Shown piece after piece: positions 34,163 to 44,630 of a stretch of 64,000 nt of DNA. This DNA is from an uncultured Mailhella sp. GTDB lineage: Bacteria > Desulfobacterota > Desulfovibrionia > Desulfovibrionales > Desulfovibrionaceae. The notes beneath the pieces are model-generated. The model searched no databases. It was not told the origin of the DNA and saw only the letters and a program-made list of their open reading frames with translations. The position numbers and the translations under genes were made by a program. Location of the stretch: contig NZ_OZ007001.1 of the NCBI RefSeq assembly GCF_963931295.1, forward strand, positions 62,001 through 126,000, given 5' to 3'. How positions within the stretch are numbered: the first letter of the stretch is position 1; each line of letters begins with the position of its first letter.

Positions 34163-34756
34163 ATGCCCGTTCTTCATCTGCTCCGTCACGGCACCCTTCT
34201 CCCCAATCCAGAGCACCGCTTCGTCGGTCAGCGGGACATTCCTCTTTCCGAAATCGGACGTCGTCAGGCAAGGCAGGTTAGGCAGGATCTGGCCGCCGTT
34301 CCCCTGACGGAGGCCTGGACTTCCGATCTTCCCCGCTGCCTGGAAATGACGGCCCTCGCGCTCGATGGCCGCAACGTGCCCGTGCAGGTCGAGCCGGCGT
34401 TTCGCGAAATTAATCTGGGCCGCTGGGAAGGTCTGACCAAGGCGGAAGTGGACGCCCGTTTCCCCGGAGCCGTGGCCGCCCGGGGAAAAGACTTCTGGAA
34501 CTACGTCCCCGAAGGCGGAGAATCCTTTGCCATGCTCGCCTCGCGCGTGTGCAGCGCCCTGTACCGACGCCTTGCCGACATGAGAGGCGACGCCCACGCC
34601 CTTCTTGTGGCGCATTCCGGAGTAAATCGAGTGATTCTCATGCGTTATCTTGCTCTCGACATGCGGGATTTTTTTGCCGTCCCCCAGCCCTACGCGGCCT
34701 GCACCACGCTTTTTTACGGCAGCGACGACCTCGCCCGCCTCGCCACATTCTGCTGA
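34163..34756 (+). CDS. Histidine phosphatase family protein (phosphoglycerate mutase-like)
   Basis: A 197-aa enzyme of the histidine phosphatase superfamily. The phospho-histidine motif LLRHGTLLPN (RHG, His at residue 9) is at the start, the second half has LLVAHSGVNRVILM with the second catalytic His (near residue 154), and GQRDIPLSEIGRRQA and FREINLGRWEGLTKAEV are typical of GpmB/CobC-like phosphatases. The substrate is unknown: phosphoglycerate, alpha-ribazole phosphate or another metabolite. GAGG lies 6 bases before the ATG. It lies between modA and the Mo-enzyme cluster, with AT-rich regions either side and its own terminator, so a link to cofactor metabolism is only suggested by place. 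Confidence 0.85.
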   Translation: MPVLHLLRHGTLLPNPEHRFVGQRDIPLSEIGRRQARQVRQDLAAVPLTEAWTSDLPRCLEMTALALDGRNVPVQVEPAFREINLGRWEGLTKAEVDARFPGAVAARGKDFWNYVPEGGESFAMLASRVCSALYRRLADMRGDAHALLVAHSGVNRVILMRYLALDMRDFFAVPQPYAACTTLFYGSDDLARLATFC

Positions 34757-34972
34757 GTCGCCCCGCTCCGCAAGACTGCAACGCCGGCTCGCCCGCCGTC
34801 CATTTCAAATGTTCCGTCGGCAATACTCCCTGCCGTCCGACGCAGCACAAGAACGCGGAAGCCCCGCCGACTCGAAAAACACCAGGCAGCCGCCGACCGA
34901 AAGGTCATTTCAAAATAAATTTTCCGCGCAGAGCCTTCCTGTTCCGTTCATAAGTCCACGCGTATGCCAGTT

Positions 34973-35006
34973 TTACAATAGAAAAAACTTTTTTATTGTA
35001 ATTTTT
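34973..35006 (+). terminator. AT-rich intrinsic terminator
   Basis: TTACAATAGAAAAAA (from 34973) pairs with TTTTTTATTGTAA (to 35001) with a one-base bulge, then TTTTT. It lies 217 bases after the phosphatase gene and overlaps an alternative TTGTAA/TTACAA hairpin further on. Confidence 0.55.
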
Positions 35007-35053
35007 CCATTACAAAAAATAAAATATATGATGTTTTATTATCAGATATGAAA

Positions 35054-35068
35054 CACAATGATATTGTG
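35054..35068. promoter_or_regulatory. Short palindrome upstream of the Mo-enzyme cluster promoter
   Basis: CACAAT-GAT-ATTGTG, 6-bp perfect arms, 64 bases before the promoter at 35132. It is a possible regulator site in an AT-rich segment. Confidence 0.3.
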
Positions 35069-35131
35069 ATTTAAGTTTCAAAGCATTTTTCTGCGCTCTG
35101 AAAAAAGTATCATTAATTTTCCTTTTATATC

Positions 35132-35160
35132 TTGACGAAAAAATTCCGTTTCAATATGCT
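35132..35160 (+). promoter_or_regulatory. Promoter of the aldehyde oxidoreductase cluster
   Basis: TTGACG (35132-35137), 17-base spacer, TATGCT (35155-35160). A start near 35167 would give a leader of about 225 bases before the first gene, enough for a riboswitch. Confidence 0.6.
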
Positions 35161-35178
35161 TATAGCAAGTTTTCGAGT

Positions 35179-35277
35179 CTGTCTCCGCTAAAGCATTATG
35201 CCATGCAGACAGTCCTGAACCCCCAGAGGCTCACAGGGTAAGGCGGGAAACGGCCTTGCCTCCATTAAATGCTTCGG
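35179..35277 (+). promoter_or_regulatory. Structured leader, candidate Moco/Tuco riboswitch
   Basis: The leader folds into a closed multi-helix unit. An outer helix pairs CCG (35185-35187) and AAGCATT (35191-35197) with AATGCTT (35268-35274) and CGG (35275-35277). An inner hairpin pairs GGTAAGGC (35237-35244) with GCCTTGCC (35253-35260) around GGGAAACG. A competing hairpin pairs CTGTCT (35179-35184) with AGACAG (35207-35212), with inner GCAT/ATGC, and would break the outer helix. Two exclusive folds before molybdopterin genes are what a metabolite switch would show. Assignment to the Moco RNA family rests on context and shape; I could not check the consensus. Confidence 0.45.
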
Positions 35278-35391
35278 CATGGAAAGAAAACATGGATGAA
35301 CGACGCGGTTTCGCGTTCTTTTCCGGTTCTGTCTCCGAAAAAGTCCGCGCCGCGGTCATGCTGCTGTTTCTTCTATCGACGAGCCTTTTCT

Positions 35392-36423
35392 ATGTCCAAA
35401 ATTTCCATGAAAACCATTCCCGTCTCCCAGGCCGTGGGCACGGTGCTCTGCCACGACATCACCCGCATCGAACCCGGCGTGCAGAAAGGACCGGTGTTCC
35501 GCAAGGGGCACGTCGTCCGGGAAGAAGACATTCCGGTTCTGCTCAGCGTGGGCAAGGAAAATCTTTACGTGTACGAACCCCTGCCCGGTCAGGTGCATGA
35601 AAACGACGCCGCCGTGCGCATCGGCAACGTTGCGGCCGGTAAAAACATCGAGTTTTCCGAGATCAAGGAAGGCCGCATCAACTTTCTCGCCGCCGAGCAC
35701 GGCCTGCTGCGCGTGGACGAAGCCGCCCTCTCCCGCGTGAACGCCTTTGACGACATCGTGCTTGCCACGCTGCACACCATGCAGGAAGTGCAAAAAGGTC
35801 AGGCCGTGGGCGGCACGCGCATCATTCCCCTGCTCATCGAAGAAGAGAAGATCGCCCGTCTGGAAAGCACGGTCAGCGGCCCCGTCATCGAGGTGCTGCC
35901 CTTCCGTCCGTTCAAGGTGGGCATGGTCACCACCGGCAACGAAGTCTATTCCGGACGCATCAAGGACGCCTTCGGCCCCGTGCTCCGGCAGAAATTTGAA
36001 AGTCTCGGAAGCAGCATTCTCGGACAGAGCTTTTCCGACGACTCCATCGAGATGACCGTGCAGGGCATCCGCAACTTCATCGCGCAGGGCGCCGACATGG
36101 TGGTCTGCACGGGCGGCATGTCCGTGGATCCCGACGACCGCACGCCTGCCGCCATCCGCGCGGCGGGCGGCAAGGTGGTCACCTACGGGGCTCCCACCTT
36201 CCCCGGAGCCATGTTCCTGCTGGCGTATATCGACAATATTCCGGTACTCGGGCTTCCCGGCTGCGTGATGTACCACAGGGCGAGCATTTTCGACCTTGTG
36301 GTGCCGCGCCTCCTGGCCGGGATTCCCGTCACCCGGGAAGACATCGTGGCGCTCGGCCACGGCGGTTTCTGCGCAGGCTGCGGTGAATGCCGCTATCCGA
36401 ACTGCGCCTTCGGCAAAAACTGA
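35392..36423 (+). CDS. MoeA/MogA-like molybdopterin-binding protein
   Basis: A 343-aa protein with an N-terminal MoeA-like segment (residues about 1-170) and a C-terminal MoCF-biosynthesis (MogA/MoeA) domain: KVGMVTTGNEVYSGRIKDA near residues 183-201 and VVCTGGMSVDPDDRTP near residues 238-253, the molybdopterin-binding loop. The C-terminus ends in a Cys-rich tail FCAGCGECRYPNCAFG that could bind a metal or Fe-S cluster. Start is uncertain: ATG 35392 is used, ATG 35407 (MKTIPVSQAVG) is possible, and neither has a strong ribosome site. It is the first gene after the structured leader and 80 bases before mop. It probably inserts Mo or holds the cofactor for Mop. Confidence 0.87.
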   Translation: MSKISMKTIPVSQAVGTVLCHDITRIEPGVQKGPVFRKGHVVREEDIPVLLSVGKENLYVYEPLPGQVHENDAAVRIGNVAAGKNIEFSEIKEGRINFLAAEHGLLRVDEAALSRVNAFDDIVLATLHTMQEVQKGQAVGGTRIIPLLIEEEKIARLESTVSGPVIEVLPFRPFKVGMVTTGNEVYSGRIKDAFGPVLRQKFESLGSSILGQSFSDDSIEMTVQGIRNFIAQGADMVVCTGGMSVDPDDRTPAAIRAAGGKVVTYGAPTFPGAMFLLAYIDNIPVLGLPGCVMYHRASIFDLVVPRLLAGIPVTREDIVALGHGGFCAGCGECRYPNCAFGKN

Positions 36424-36503
36424 TCTTCCCGCATCGGCCCGTATTCGGGCGATCCGCTTCCGCGGCCGCCCCTCCTCTGGATTCCTCTTAAAAGGAGCTG
36501 CCC

Positions 36504-39242
<2,739 letters not shown>

Positions 39243-39344
39243 CTTGATCATCCGGGGTCGGAGAGCTTTTTCGGGCTTCTCCGGCCCCGCCCTTTTTCTG
39301 CCCGGAGCCGCTTCGGGCAGTCTTTTCTTTTTTCGAGGTACGCC

Positions 39345-41678
39345 GTGCTGGAACAAAGCCAACTTCACGCCGTCGAGGCCCGCTGCACGCAGGAAGCCGC
39401 GCCCCGCTGCCGCACAGCCTGTCCGCTGGACATGGATGTGCGTTCCTTTCTTGAATGCCTTGCCGCAGGCAAGGTGCGCGACGCCCGCAAACTTCTGGAG
39501 CGGCATCTGCCTCTGCCCGGCGTCATGACCGCCGTGTGCGATCATCCCTGCGAAAACGCCTGCCTGCGGCGCGATCTCGGCGGCGGTCTTGCCGTATCCG
39601 CGCTGGAAAAATTCTGCATGAGCGCCGCTTCCGCACAGACAAAACCGCTCATCCGGCCTCCCAAAGGCCAGAAGCTTGCCGTGCTCGGCTCAGGGCTGGC
39701 AGGTCTTGTCGCCGCCTTCGACATTTCGCACAAGGGCTTTGCGGTCACGGTCTATCACGAAGGCGAAAAAAGCGAGGCGCTGCGTCGCGCCTTTCCTTCC
39801 CTTGACGCCTCCGTGCTGGAAGACGAGCTGCGCGCGCTGGAAAAATTTCATGTGCGCTTTGAGCACGTCGCTCTCGACGAAGCGCTTCTTGACCGCTGCC
39901 TCGAAGATTTCGGAGCCGTGTTCGTGGACGCCTCGGTCTGCGCGTTTTCTCCTGCGCGCGAGAACATCGACGCCGCAACGCTGCTCTGGAAGGACAAGGT
40001 CTGCTGCGGAGGCTGGGCCAGCCGCACCCCCACGGGGGCGAGCTACGCCTCCGCGTCCTCACAGGCCGGAGAAGGCCGACGGGCCGGAATCACGCTGCAA
40101 CGCGTTCTCACCGGCGTTTCGCTGGTGGCTGCCCGCGAAGGCGAAAACAGGGAGAACCGACTGCACACGCCGCTCGACGGCGTGACGCCTCTGCCCCGCG
40201 TTCTGCCCTCCGGCGACGCGTACACGGAAGAAGAAGCCCGGCGCGAAGCCGACCGCTGCATCCGCTGCTCCTGCATGCAATGCGTGAAGGAATGCCCGTT
40301 TCTCCAGAAGTACAAGGAATTTCCCCGTGTCTATGCGCGCAAGCTCTACAACAACGCCTCAGTGATACGCGGCACCCGCACGGCCAACGTCATCATGAAC
40401 GGCTGCGCCCTGTGCGGTCAGTGCGAAGTCATCTGTCCCGAGCACTTCTCCATGGCCGATCTGTGTCTTGCCGCCCGGCGCGACGCCGTGGAGCGCGACG
40501 TCATGCCGGCCTCAGCCCACGAATTTGCGCTGGAAGACATGGCGCAGGCCTGCGGCCCGGAAAGCGCCTTTCTGCTGGAAGACCCCGCCCTTGCCGCGCA
40601 GGACAGGCACGGCGCGAGCCTGTTTTTCCCCGGCTGTCAGCTGGCGGCCTCGCGGGGCGGGCAGGTGCTTGCCATGTACCGCCATCTGCGCGACCATCTG
40701 CCCGACGGCGTGTCGCTCTACAGCACATGCTGCGGCATTCCCGCGCACTGGGCCGGACGGGAGGCCCTTTTCCGCGAGCACGCCGAGACGCTCCGCCGCG
40801 ACTGGGAGTCGTGCGGCAAACCGGAAATTCTTGCCGCCTGCTCTTCCTGCATGACGGCGCTCAAGCTTGCGCTTCCCGAGGCGAAGATCACATCGCTGTG
40901 GTCGAAGCTCGACTCTCTCATGACCGAGCCTTTTGCCAGCCGCGCGCCCCGCGTCATGAACGTGCAGGATCCCTGCGGCGCGAGGCATGACGCCGAGTGG
41001 CAGAGGGCCGTGCGCTCCCTTGCCGCCAAGGCTGGCATACGCGTGGAGGAGGCCGCGCGCACCGGCGACGAAAGCGCCTGCTGCGGCTACGGCGGACTGG
41101 TGTGGAACGCACAGCCGGACGTGGCAGACGCGCTCGCCAAAAAGCGCGCCGGAGAATTTTCTCTTCCCGTGCTCACGTCCTGCATCATGTGTCACGACCG
41201 CTTTGCCGCGGAAACGGAAAGCTGGCATCTTTTCGATGTGCTTCCGCAGACCGCGGAAGAAGGCGGACAAGCTTCCGCGCCCGGACTTTCCGCGCGCCGC
41301 GCCGGACGCGCGGCACTGAAGGAAGCGGCGCTCGAAGAATTTCTCGGCCAGAAGCCCGACGCTCGAAGCCACGAGGAACCGATTCTGCTGCGCATTCCCG
41401 AAGACGTGCGCGAAGCCATGGAACGCCGCTACATTCTGCGTCAGGACGTGGTCACGGCCATTGCGGGCATCGAAGCGAGCGGAGCCAAATTCCTCAATCG
41501 GGAAAACGGCCACATTCTCGGCTCCTGGAGGCCGCGCAACGTGACCTTCTGGGTGGAGTACACCGCGGACGACGACGGCGGGTTCACGCTGGTCAAGGCG
41601 TGGTGCCACCGCATGGTGGTGGCCGGAGCCATTCAACCGGCAACGAAGGTCGTCATGGAAGAAAAGGTACACGCCTGA
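39345..41678 (+). CDS. Fe-S/CCG-domain oxidoreductase fusion (pyridine nucleotide-disulfide oxidoreductase/dicluster-binding type)
   Basis: A 777-aa multidomain protein, GTG start at 39345 with GAGG 6 bases upstream. Domains in order: a GltD/DPD-type Fe-S N-terminus (CRTACPLDMDVRSF and CDHPCENACLRR, about residues 20-80); a single Rossmann segment KLAVLGSGLAGLVAAFD near 108, much shorter than in GltD and lacking a second dinucleotide fold; a dicluster ferredoxin part (CIRCSCMQCVKECP near 306, CALCGQCEVICP near 350); a heterodisulfide-reductase-like CCG pair (STCCGIP near 464 and CCGYGG near 583); and an unknown C-terminal domain. It overlaps no neighbour but lies between mop and a zinc-ribbon gene. 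It may be the electron acceptor of Mop or a reductant for maturation. Confidence 0.82.
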   Translation: MLEQSQLHAVEARCTQEAAPRCRTACPLDMDVRSFLECLAAGKVRDARKLLERHLPLPGVMTAVCDHPCENACLRRDLGGGLAVSALEKFCMSAASAQTKPLIRPPKGQKLAVLGSGLAGLVAAFDISHKGFAVTVYHEGEKSEALRRAFPSLDASVLEDELRALEKFHVRFEHVALDEALLDRCLEDFGAVFVDASVCAFSPARENIDAATLLWKDKVCCGGWASRTPTGASYASASSQAGEGRRAGITLQRVLTGVSLVAAREGENRENRLHTPLDGVTPLPRVLPSGDAYTEEEARREADRCIRCSCMQCVKECPFLQKYKEFPRVYARKLYNNASVIRGTRTANVIMNGCALCGQCEVICPEHFSMADLCLAARRDAVERDVMPASAHEFALEDMAQACGPESAFLLEDPALAAQDRHGASLFFPGCQLAASRGGQVLAMYRHLRDHLPDGVSLYSTCCGIPAHWAGREALFREHAETLRRDWESCGKPEILAACSSCMTALKLALPEAKITSLWSKLDSLMTEPFASRAPRVMNVQDPCGARHDAEWQRAVRSLAAKAGIRVEEAARTGDESACCGYGGLVWNAQPDVADALAKKRAGEFSLPVLTSCIMCHDRFAAETESWHLFDVLPQTAEEGGQASAPGLSARRAGRAALKEAALEEFLGQKPDARSHEEPILLRIPEDVREAMERRYILRQDVVTAIAGIEASGAKFLNRENGHILGSWRPRNVTFWVEYTADDDGGFTLVKAWCHRMVVAGAIQPATKVVMEEKVHA

Positions 41679-41707
41679 GTCATTGACAACGCAAACGAGG
41701 TTTTCAC

Positions 41708-41923
41708 ATGAGTCTGGAACCGAACTTCACCACGGACGACGGCGACTGGGTATGCGCAAAGTGTCATGTGCCGCTTGAGCAGATCAAGGTGCAGGCGCTC
41801 TACATGCACAGCGCCTTCGACGTCATTCTTCCCCGCTGCCCTTCCTGTGGACTGACGCTTATTCCCCAGTCGCTGGCGGAAGGAAAAATGGCGGAAGTGG
41901 AAGCGCTTCTGGAAGACAAGTAA
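41708..41923 (+). CDS. Small two-CXXC zinc-ribbon/redox protein (DVU_1557-like)
   Basis: A 71-aa protein with CAKCHVPLEQ near residue 16 and CPSCGLTL near residue 45, the layout of a small zinc ribbon or rubredoxin-like domain. It matches, from memory, the family NCBI names after D. vulgaris DVU_1557. AGGTTTTCAC upstream gives a weak ribosome site. Its TAA shares a base with the next ATG (TAATG), so it is tightly coupled to the methyltransferase gene. Confidence 0.8.
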   Translation: MSLEPNFTTDDGDWVCAKCHVPLEQIKVQALYMHSAFDVILPRCPSCGLTLIPQSLAEGKMAEVEALLEDK

Positions 41924-42666
41924 TGAGCGCAGCGGCATCTTCCCTCTACGCATCCTCCGTGTTTCAAAGCATTGCGGGCGGCGCGTGGCGTCCGGGCGGG
42001 ACCGCACTCACCCGTCACGGCCTTGAGCTGTGCGCTCTTGCGCCCGGTTCCACGGTGCTCGACGTCGGCTGCGGAAGCGGGGCCAGCCTGGCGCTTGCGC
42101 GGGAAATCGGTCTGAACGGCACAGGGCTGGACAGGGAATGTTCCCTGACCGAGCCCTTTCCCTTTGTGCAGGCCGATGCGCAGAATCCGCCCTTTCCCGA
42201 CGCCTCCTTCGACGCCATCCTGTGCGAATGCGTGCTCTCTCTCCTGCCCGACGCGTGGCAGGCGCTGCATCGCTTTGCCGAAATTCTGAAGCCGGGCGGA
42301 AAGCTGCTGCTTTCCGATCTTTTCGTGCGCGGCGGCGAGCCTTCCGCAGCGCCTTCGCCCGGCGCATCCTGCCTTGCGGGCGCGCGCACGAGACAGGAAA
42401 CGGAGCGCCTCTTGACGGAACACGGTTTCGTCCTGCTCCATTTTGAGGATCACACCGCCAGTCTGAAGGAACTCGCCGCCCGTCTGCTCTGGTACGGCGA
42501 CGAGAGCGTATGCGGCTTTCTGCGCGGAGGGCGCAGCGCCGAAGCCGGGGCCTCCCGCGACTGTGCCTGCGGGTCGCTCCGCCCCGGAGGACTGCGCTAC
42601 GGCTACGGATTATGGATAGCCGCCCCTGCGCGTAAAACATCGCGAGGCGACGCGCAAGAAACCTGA
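41923..42666 (+). CDS. Class I SAM-dependent methyltransferase (DVU_1556-like)
   Basis: A 247-aa protein. The SAM-binding motif VLDVGCGSGASLALA is near residues 47-61, motif II GLDRECS near 72, and FDAILCECVLSLLPDAW near 100 matches the motif-III acceptor region; FAEILKPGGKLLLSDLFV follows. The C-terminal third contains several Cys (RDCACGSLRPGG). The methyl acceptor is unknown. It lies between the zinc-ribbon gene and the C-GCAxxG-C-C gene. A family named after DVU_1556 in NCBI fits by context. Confidence 0.85.
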   Translation: MSAAASSLYASSVFQSIAGGAWRPGGTALTRHGLELCALAPGSTVLDVGCGSGASLALAREIGLNGTGLDRECSLTEPFPFVQADAQNPPFPDASFDAILCECVLSLLPDAWQALHRFAEILKPGGKLLLSDLFVRGGEPSAAPSPGASCLAGARTRQETERLLTEHGFVLLHFEDHTASLKELAARLLWYGDESVCGFLRGGRSAEAGASRDCACGSLRPGGLRYGYGLWIAAPARKTSRGDAQET

Positions 42667-42787
42667 ATTTCATAGCCTTGCCTTCCGCCCTCGGCATTTC
42701 GGAGAGCCGGAATGCACAGCGCCGGGCCCGCCCCTCCGGCAGGGCCCTTTCCGGCCCAAGAGTTTCAACGTTTTCAAGGAGTCCGTC

Positions 42788-43252
42788 ATGAACGCCCTGT
42801 TATTGGATCTGCTCCCCTATGTACGCAAAGGCTATTGCTGTTCCCAGCTGCTTCTGGCGCTGGCAAGGCAGCTCGACGATACGGAAGATCCCGGGCTCAT
42901 GTGCGCCATGCGCGGCCTGTGCCACGGCATAGGCCAGTCGGGAGGCCCCTGCGGACTCCTGACCGGCGGCGCGGCCGTGCTCGGCTGGCTCTCCAGCAAA
43001 AACGAAGAGGAACCGCATCCCATGATCGACGCCATGACCAACGAATACGCCACATGGTTCATGGAACGGGTGAGCGCCTACGGCGGCACGGGCTGCGAAA
43101 GCGTGTCCGCCGGGCTGGCCGCAGCCGCGGGCGAGCCCCTTCCCGAAGGCGGCATGCCGCCCATGGAACTCTGCGGCGATCTGCTCGCGGAATGCTGGGA
43201 AAAGCTGCTGGACATCTACGAATCCTACGAACTCGACGGCGTGAGGAACTGA
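42788..43252 (+). CDS. C-GCAxxG-C-C family protein (DVU_1555-like)
   Basis: A 154-aa cytoplasmic protein with the layout of the C-GCAxxG-C-C redox family: GYCCSQLLL near residue 15, CHGIGQSGGPCGLLTGGAAVLG near 43 (in parts), GGTGCESVSAG near 98 and a late ELCGDLLAECWEK. The exact GCAxxG string is altered to G-QSGGPCG, so this is a variant. Such proteins are often next to molybdenum or selenium genes, but their chemistry is unknown. AAGGAG lies 6 bases before the ATG. It is followed one base later by the radical SAM gene. Confidence 0.78.
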   Translation: MNALLLDLLPYVRKGYCCSQLLLALARQLDDTEDPGLMCAMRGLCHGIGQSGGPCGLLTGGAAVLGWLSSKNEEEPHPMIDAMTNEYATWFMERVSAYGGTGCESVSAGLAAAAGEPLPEGGMPPMELCGDLLAECWEKLLDIYESYELDGVRN

Positions 43253-43253
43253 C

Positions 43254-44630
43254 ATGCTGCTTGCCCAGACTCAGAGCCTGTGCCCCGTGTGTCTGCGCCT
43301 CGTGGATGCGGGTTATCACCTTGAAGGCGACACCGTCTATCTTCGCAAGCACTGCCCGGAGCACGGCGACTTTCAGGTTCCCGCCTGGAAACAGGTCGAA
43401 GGCGCGCCCGCCTTTGCCGACTGGCGGAAGAATCCGCGCATTCCGGCCTATCCCGCGCATCCCGCCACCGCCGTTTCCCACGGATGCCCCTATGACTGCG
43501 GACTGTGCCCGGAACACGTTCAGCACACCTGCACGGGACTCCTCGAAGTGACCATGCGCTGTTCTCTGGGCTGCCCCGTGTGCTACGCCCGCGCGGGAAA
43601 GACTTCCGAGGATCCGTCGCCGGAAGCCGTCGGCAGGCAGATGGACGCGCTTTCCCGCGCGTCCGGGCCCTGCAACGTTCAGCTCTCCGGCGGAGAGCCC
43701 ACGGAACGCGACGATCTTCCCGAGCTCATCCGCATGGCAAAGGAAAAGGGATTTGCGCTCGTGCAGGTCAACACCAACGGTCTGCGCCTCGGCAGGGAAG
43801 CGGGATACGCCGAATCACTCCGGGCCGCAGGACTGGATTCCGTGTATCTGCAGTTCGACGGCTTGGACGACGCCGTGTACCGCACGCTGCGCGGCCGCGA
43901 CTGTCTGGCGCTCAAAGAGGCGGCCATCGAGGCCTGCGGGCGGGCCGGGCTCGGCGTGGTGCTGGTATGCACGCTGGTGCGCGGCGTCAACGACGGGCAG
44001 GTCGGCGATCTTCTGCGCTTCGCGCTCTCGCGGGGCGGCCATGTGCGCGGCCTGCACTTTCAGCCGGTGTCGTCGTTCGGGCGCTTCCCGTGGGACATGG
44101 GAGACGCTCCGCGCATCACGCTGCCGGAACTCATGGTCTGCCTGGAAAAGCAAAGCCGCGGCATGGTGAAGGCCTCGCATTTTCATGCGCCCTCCTGCGA
44201 GCATCCGCTCTGCTCCTTCAGCGCCGTGTACGCCAGAAACGGCGACAACACGCTCGGCGAACCCGTGGGCGCGGCCTGCTGTTCCGGCGGAACCTCGACC
44301 GTCGAATCTCCCCGCGTGGTGGACAACGCCGAAGGCTCCCGCGCCTCGCGGGCCTTCACGGCCGCCCACTGGGCCTCGCCCCGCAAAGAGAGTTCCCTGA
44401 ACGACGCCTTTTCCCGCTTCCTTGCCCGTTCGGGCGCAGAGCGACGTTTCACGCTTTCCGCCATGGCCTTTCAGGACGCCCTCAGTCTGGATGTGGAGCG
44501 CGTGCGCGGCTGCTGCATCCACGTCGTGGCTCCCGATGGCAGAATGATTCCCTTCTGCCTCTACAATCTGACGAGCTTCGACAACATTTCTCTTTACCGG
44601 TCCGTGCCGAAGGAGGATGCCCGGTCATGA
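43254..44630 (+). CDS. trsS: Radical SAM protein, TrsS/Tes/MJ0619-like
   Basis: A 458-aa radical SAM enzyme. N-terminal CPVCLRL and KHCPEHGDF pairs resemble a metal-binding domain. Then HGCPYDCGLCPEHVQHTC, an auxiliary metal site, is followed by LEVTMRCSLGCPVCYA, where the CX3CX2C motif binds the radical SAM [4Fe-4S] cluster. This pairing is that of the Tes/MJ0619 group, which joins or methylates carbons of lipids and pterins. LSGGEPTERDDLPELI is the GGEP SAM motif. A late GAACCSGG stretch may bind another cluster; some relatives, as I recall, have Sec near here. The ATG at 43254 is one base after the preceding stop. The next gene overlaps by 4 bases. Confidence 0.85.
   Translation: MLLAQTQSLCPVCLRLVDAGYHLEGDTVYLRKHCPEHGDFQVPAWKQVEGAPAFADWRKNPRIPAYPAHPATAVSHGCPYDCGLCPEHVQHTCTGLLEVTMRCSLGCPVCYARAGKTSEDPSPEAVGRQMDALSRASGPCNVQLSGGEPTERDDLPELIRMAKEKGFALVQVNTNGLRLGREAGYAESLRAAGLDSVYLQFDGLDDAVYRTLRGRDCLALKEAAIEACGRAGLGVVLVCTLVRGVNDGQVGDLLRFALSRGGHVRGLHFQPVSSFGRFPWDMGDAPRITLPELMVCLEKQSRGMVKASHFHAPSCEHPLCSFSAVYARNGDNTLGEPVGAACCSGGTSTVESPRVVDNAEGSRASRAFTAAHWASPRKESSLNDAFSRFLARSGAERRFTLSAMAFQDALSLDVERVRGCCIHVVAPDGRMIPFCLYNLTSFDNISLYRSVPKEDARS

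Noticed and set aside
43505..44626. Open frame extending the ligase gene upstream across the radical SAM gene
   Set aside because: The extra N-terminal part is an Arg-rich shadow of trsS; the real start with AAGGAGG is at 44627.
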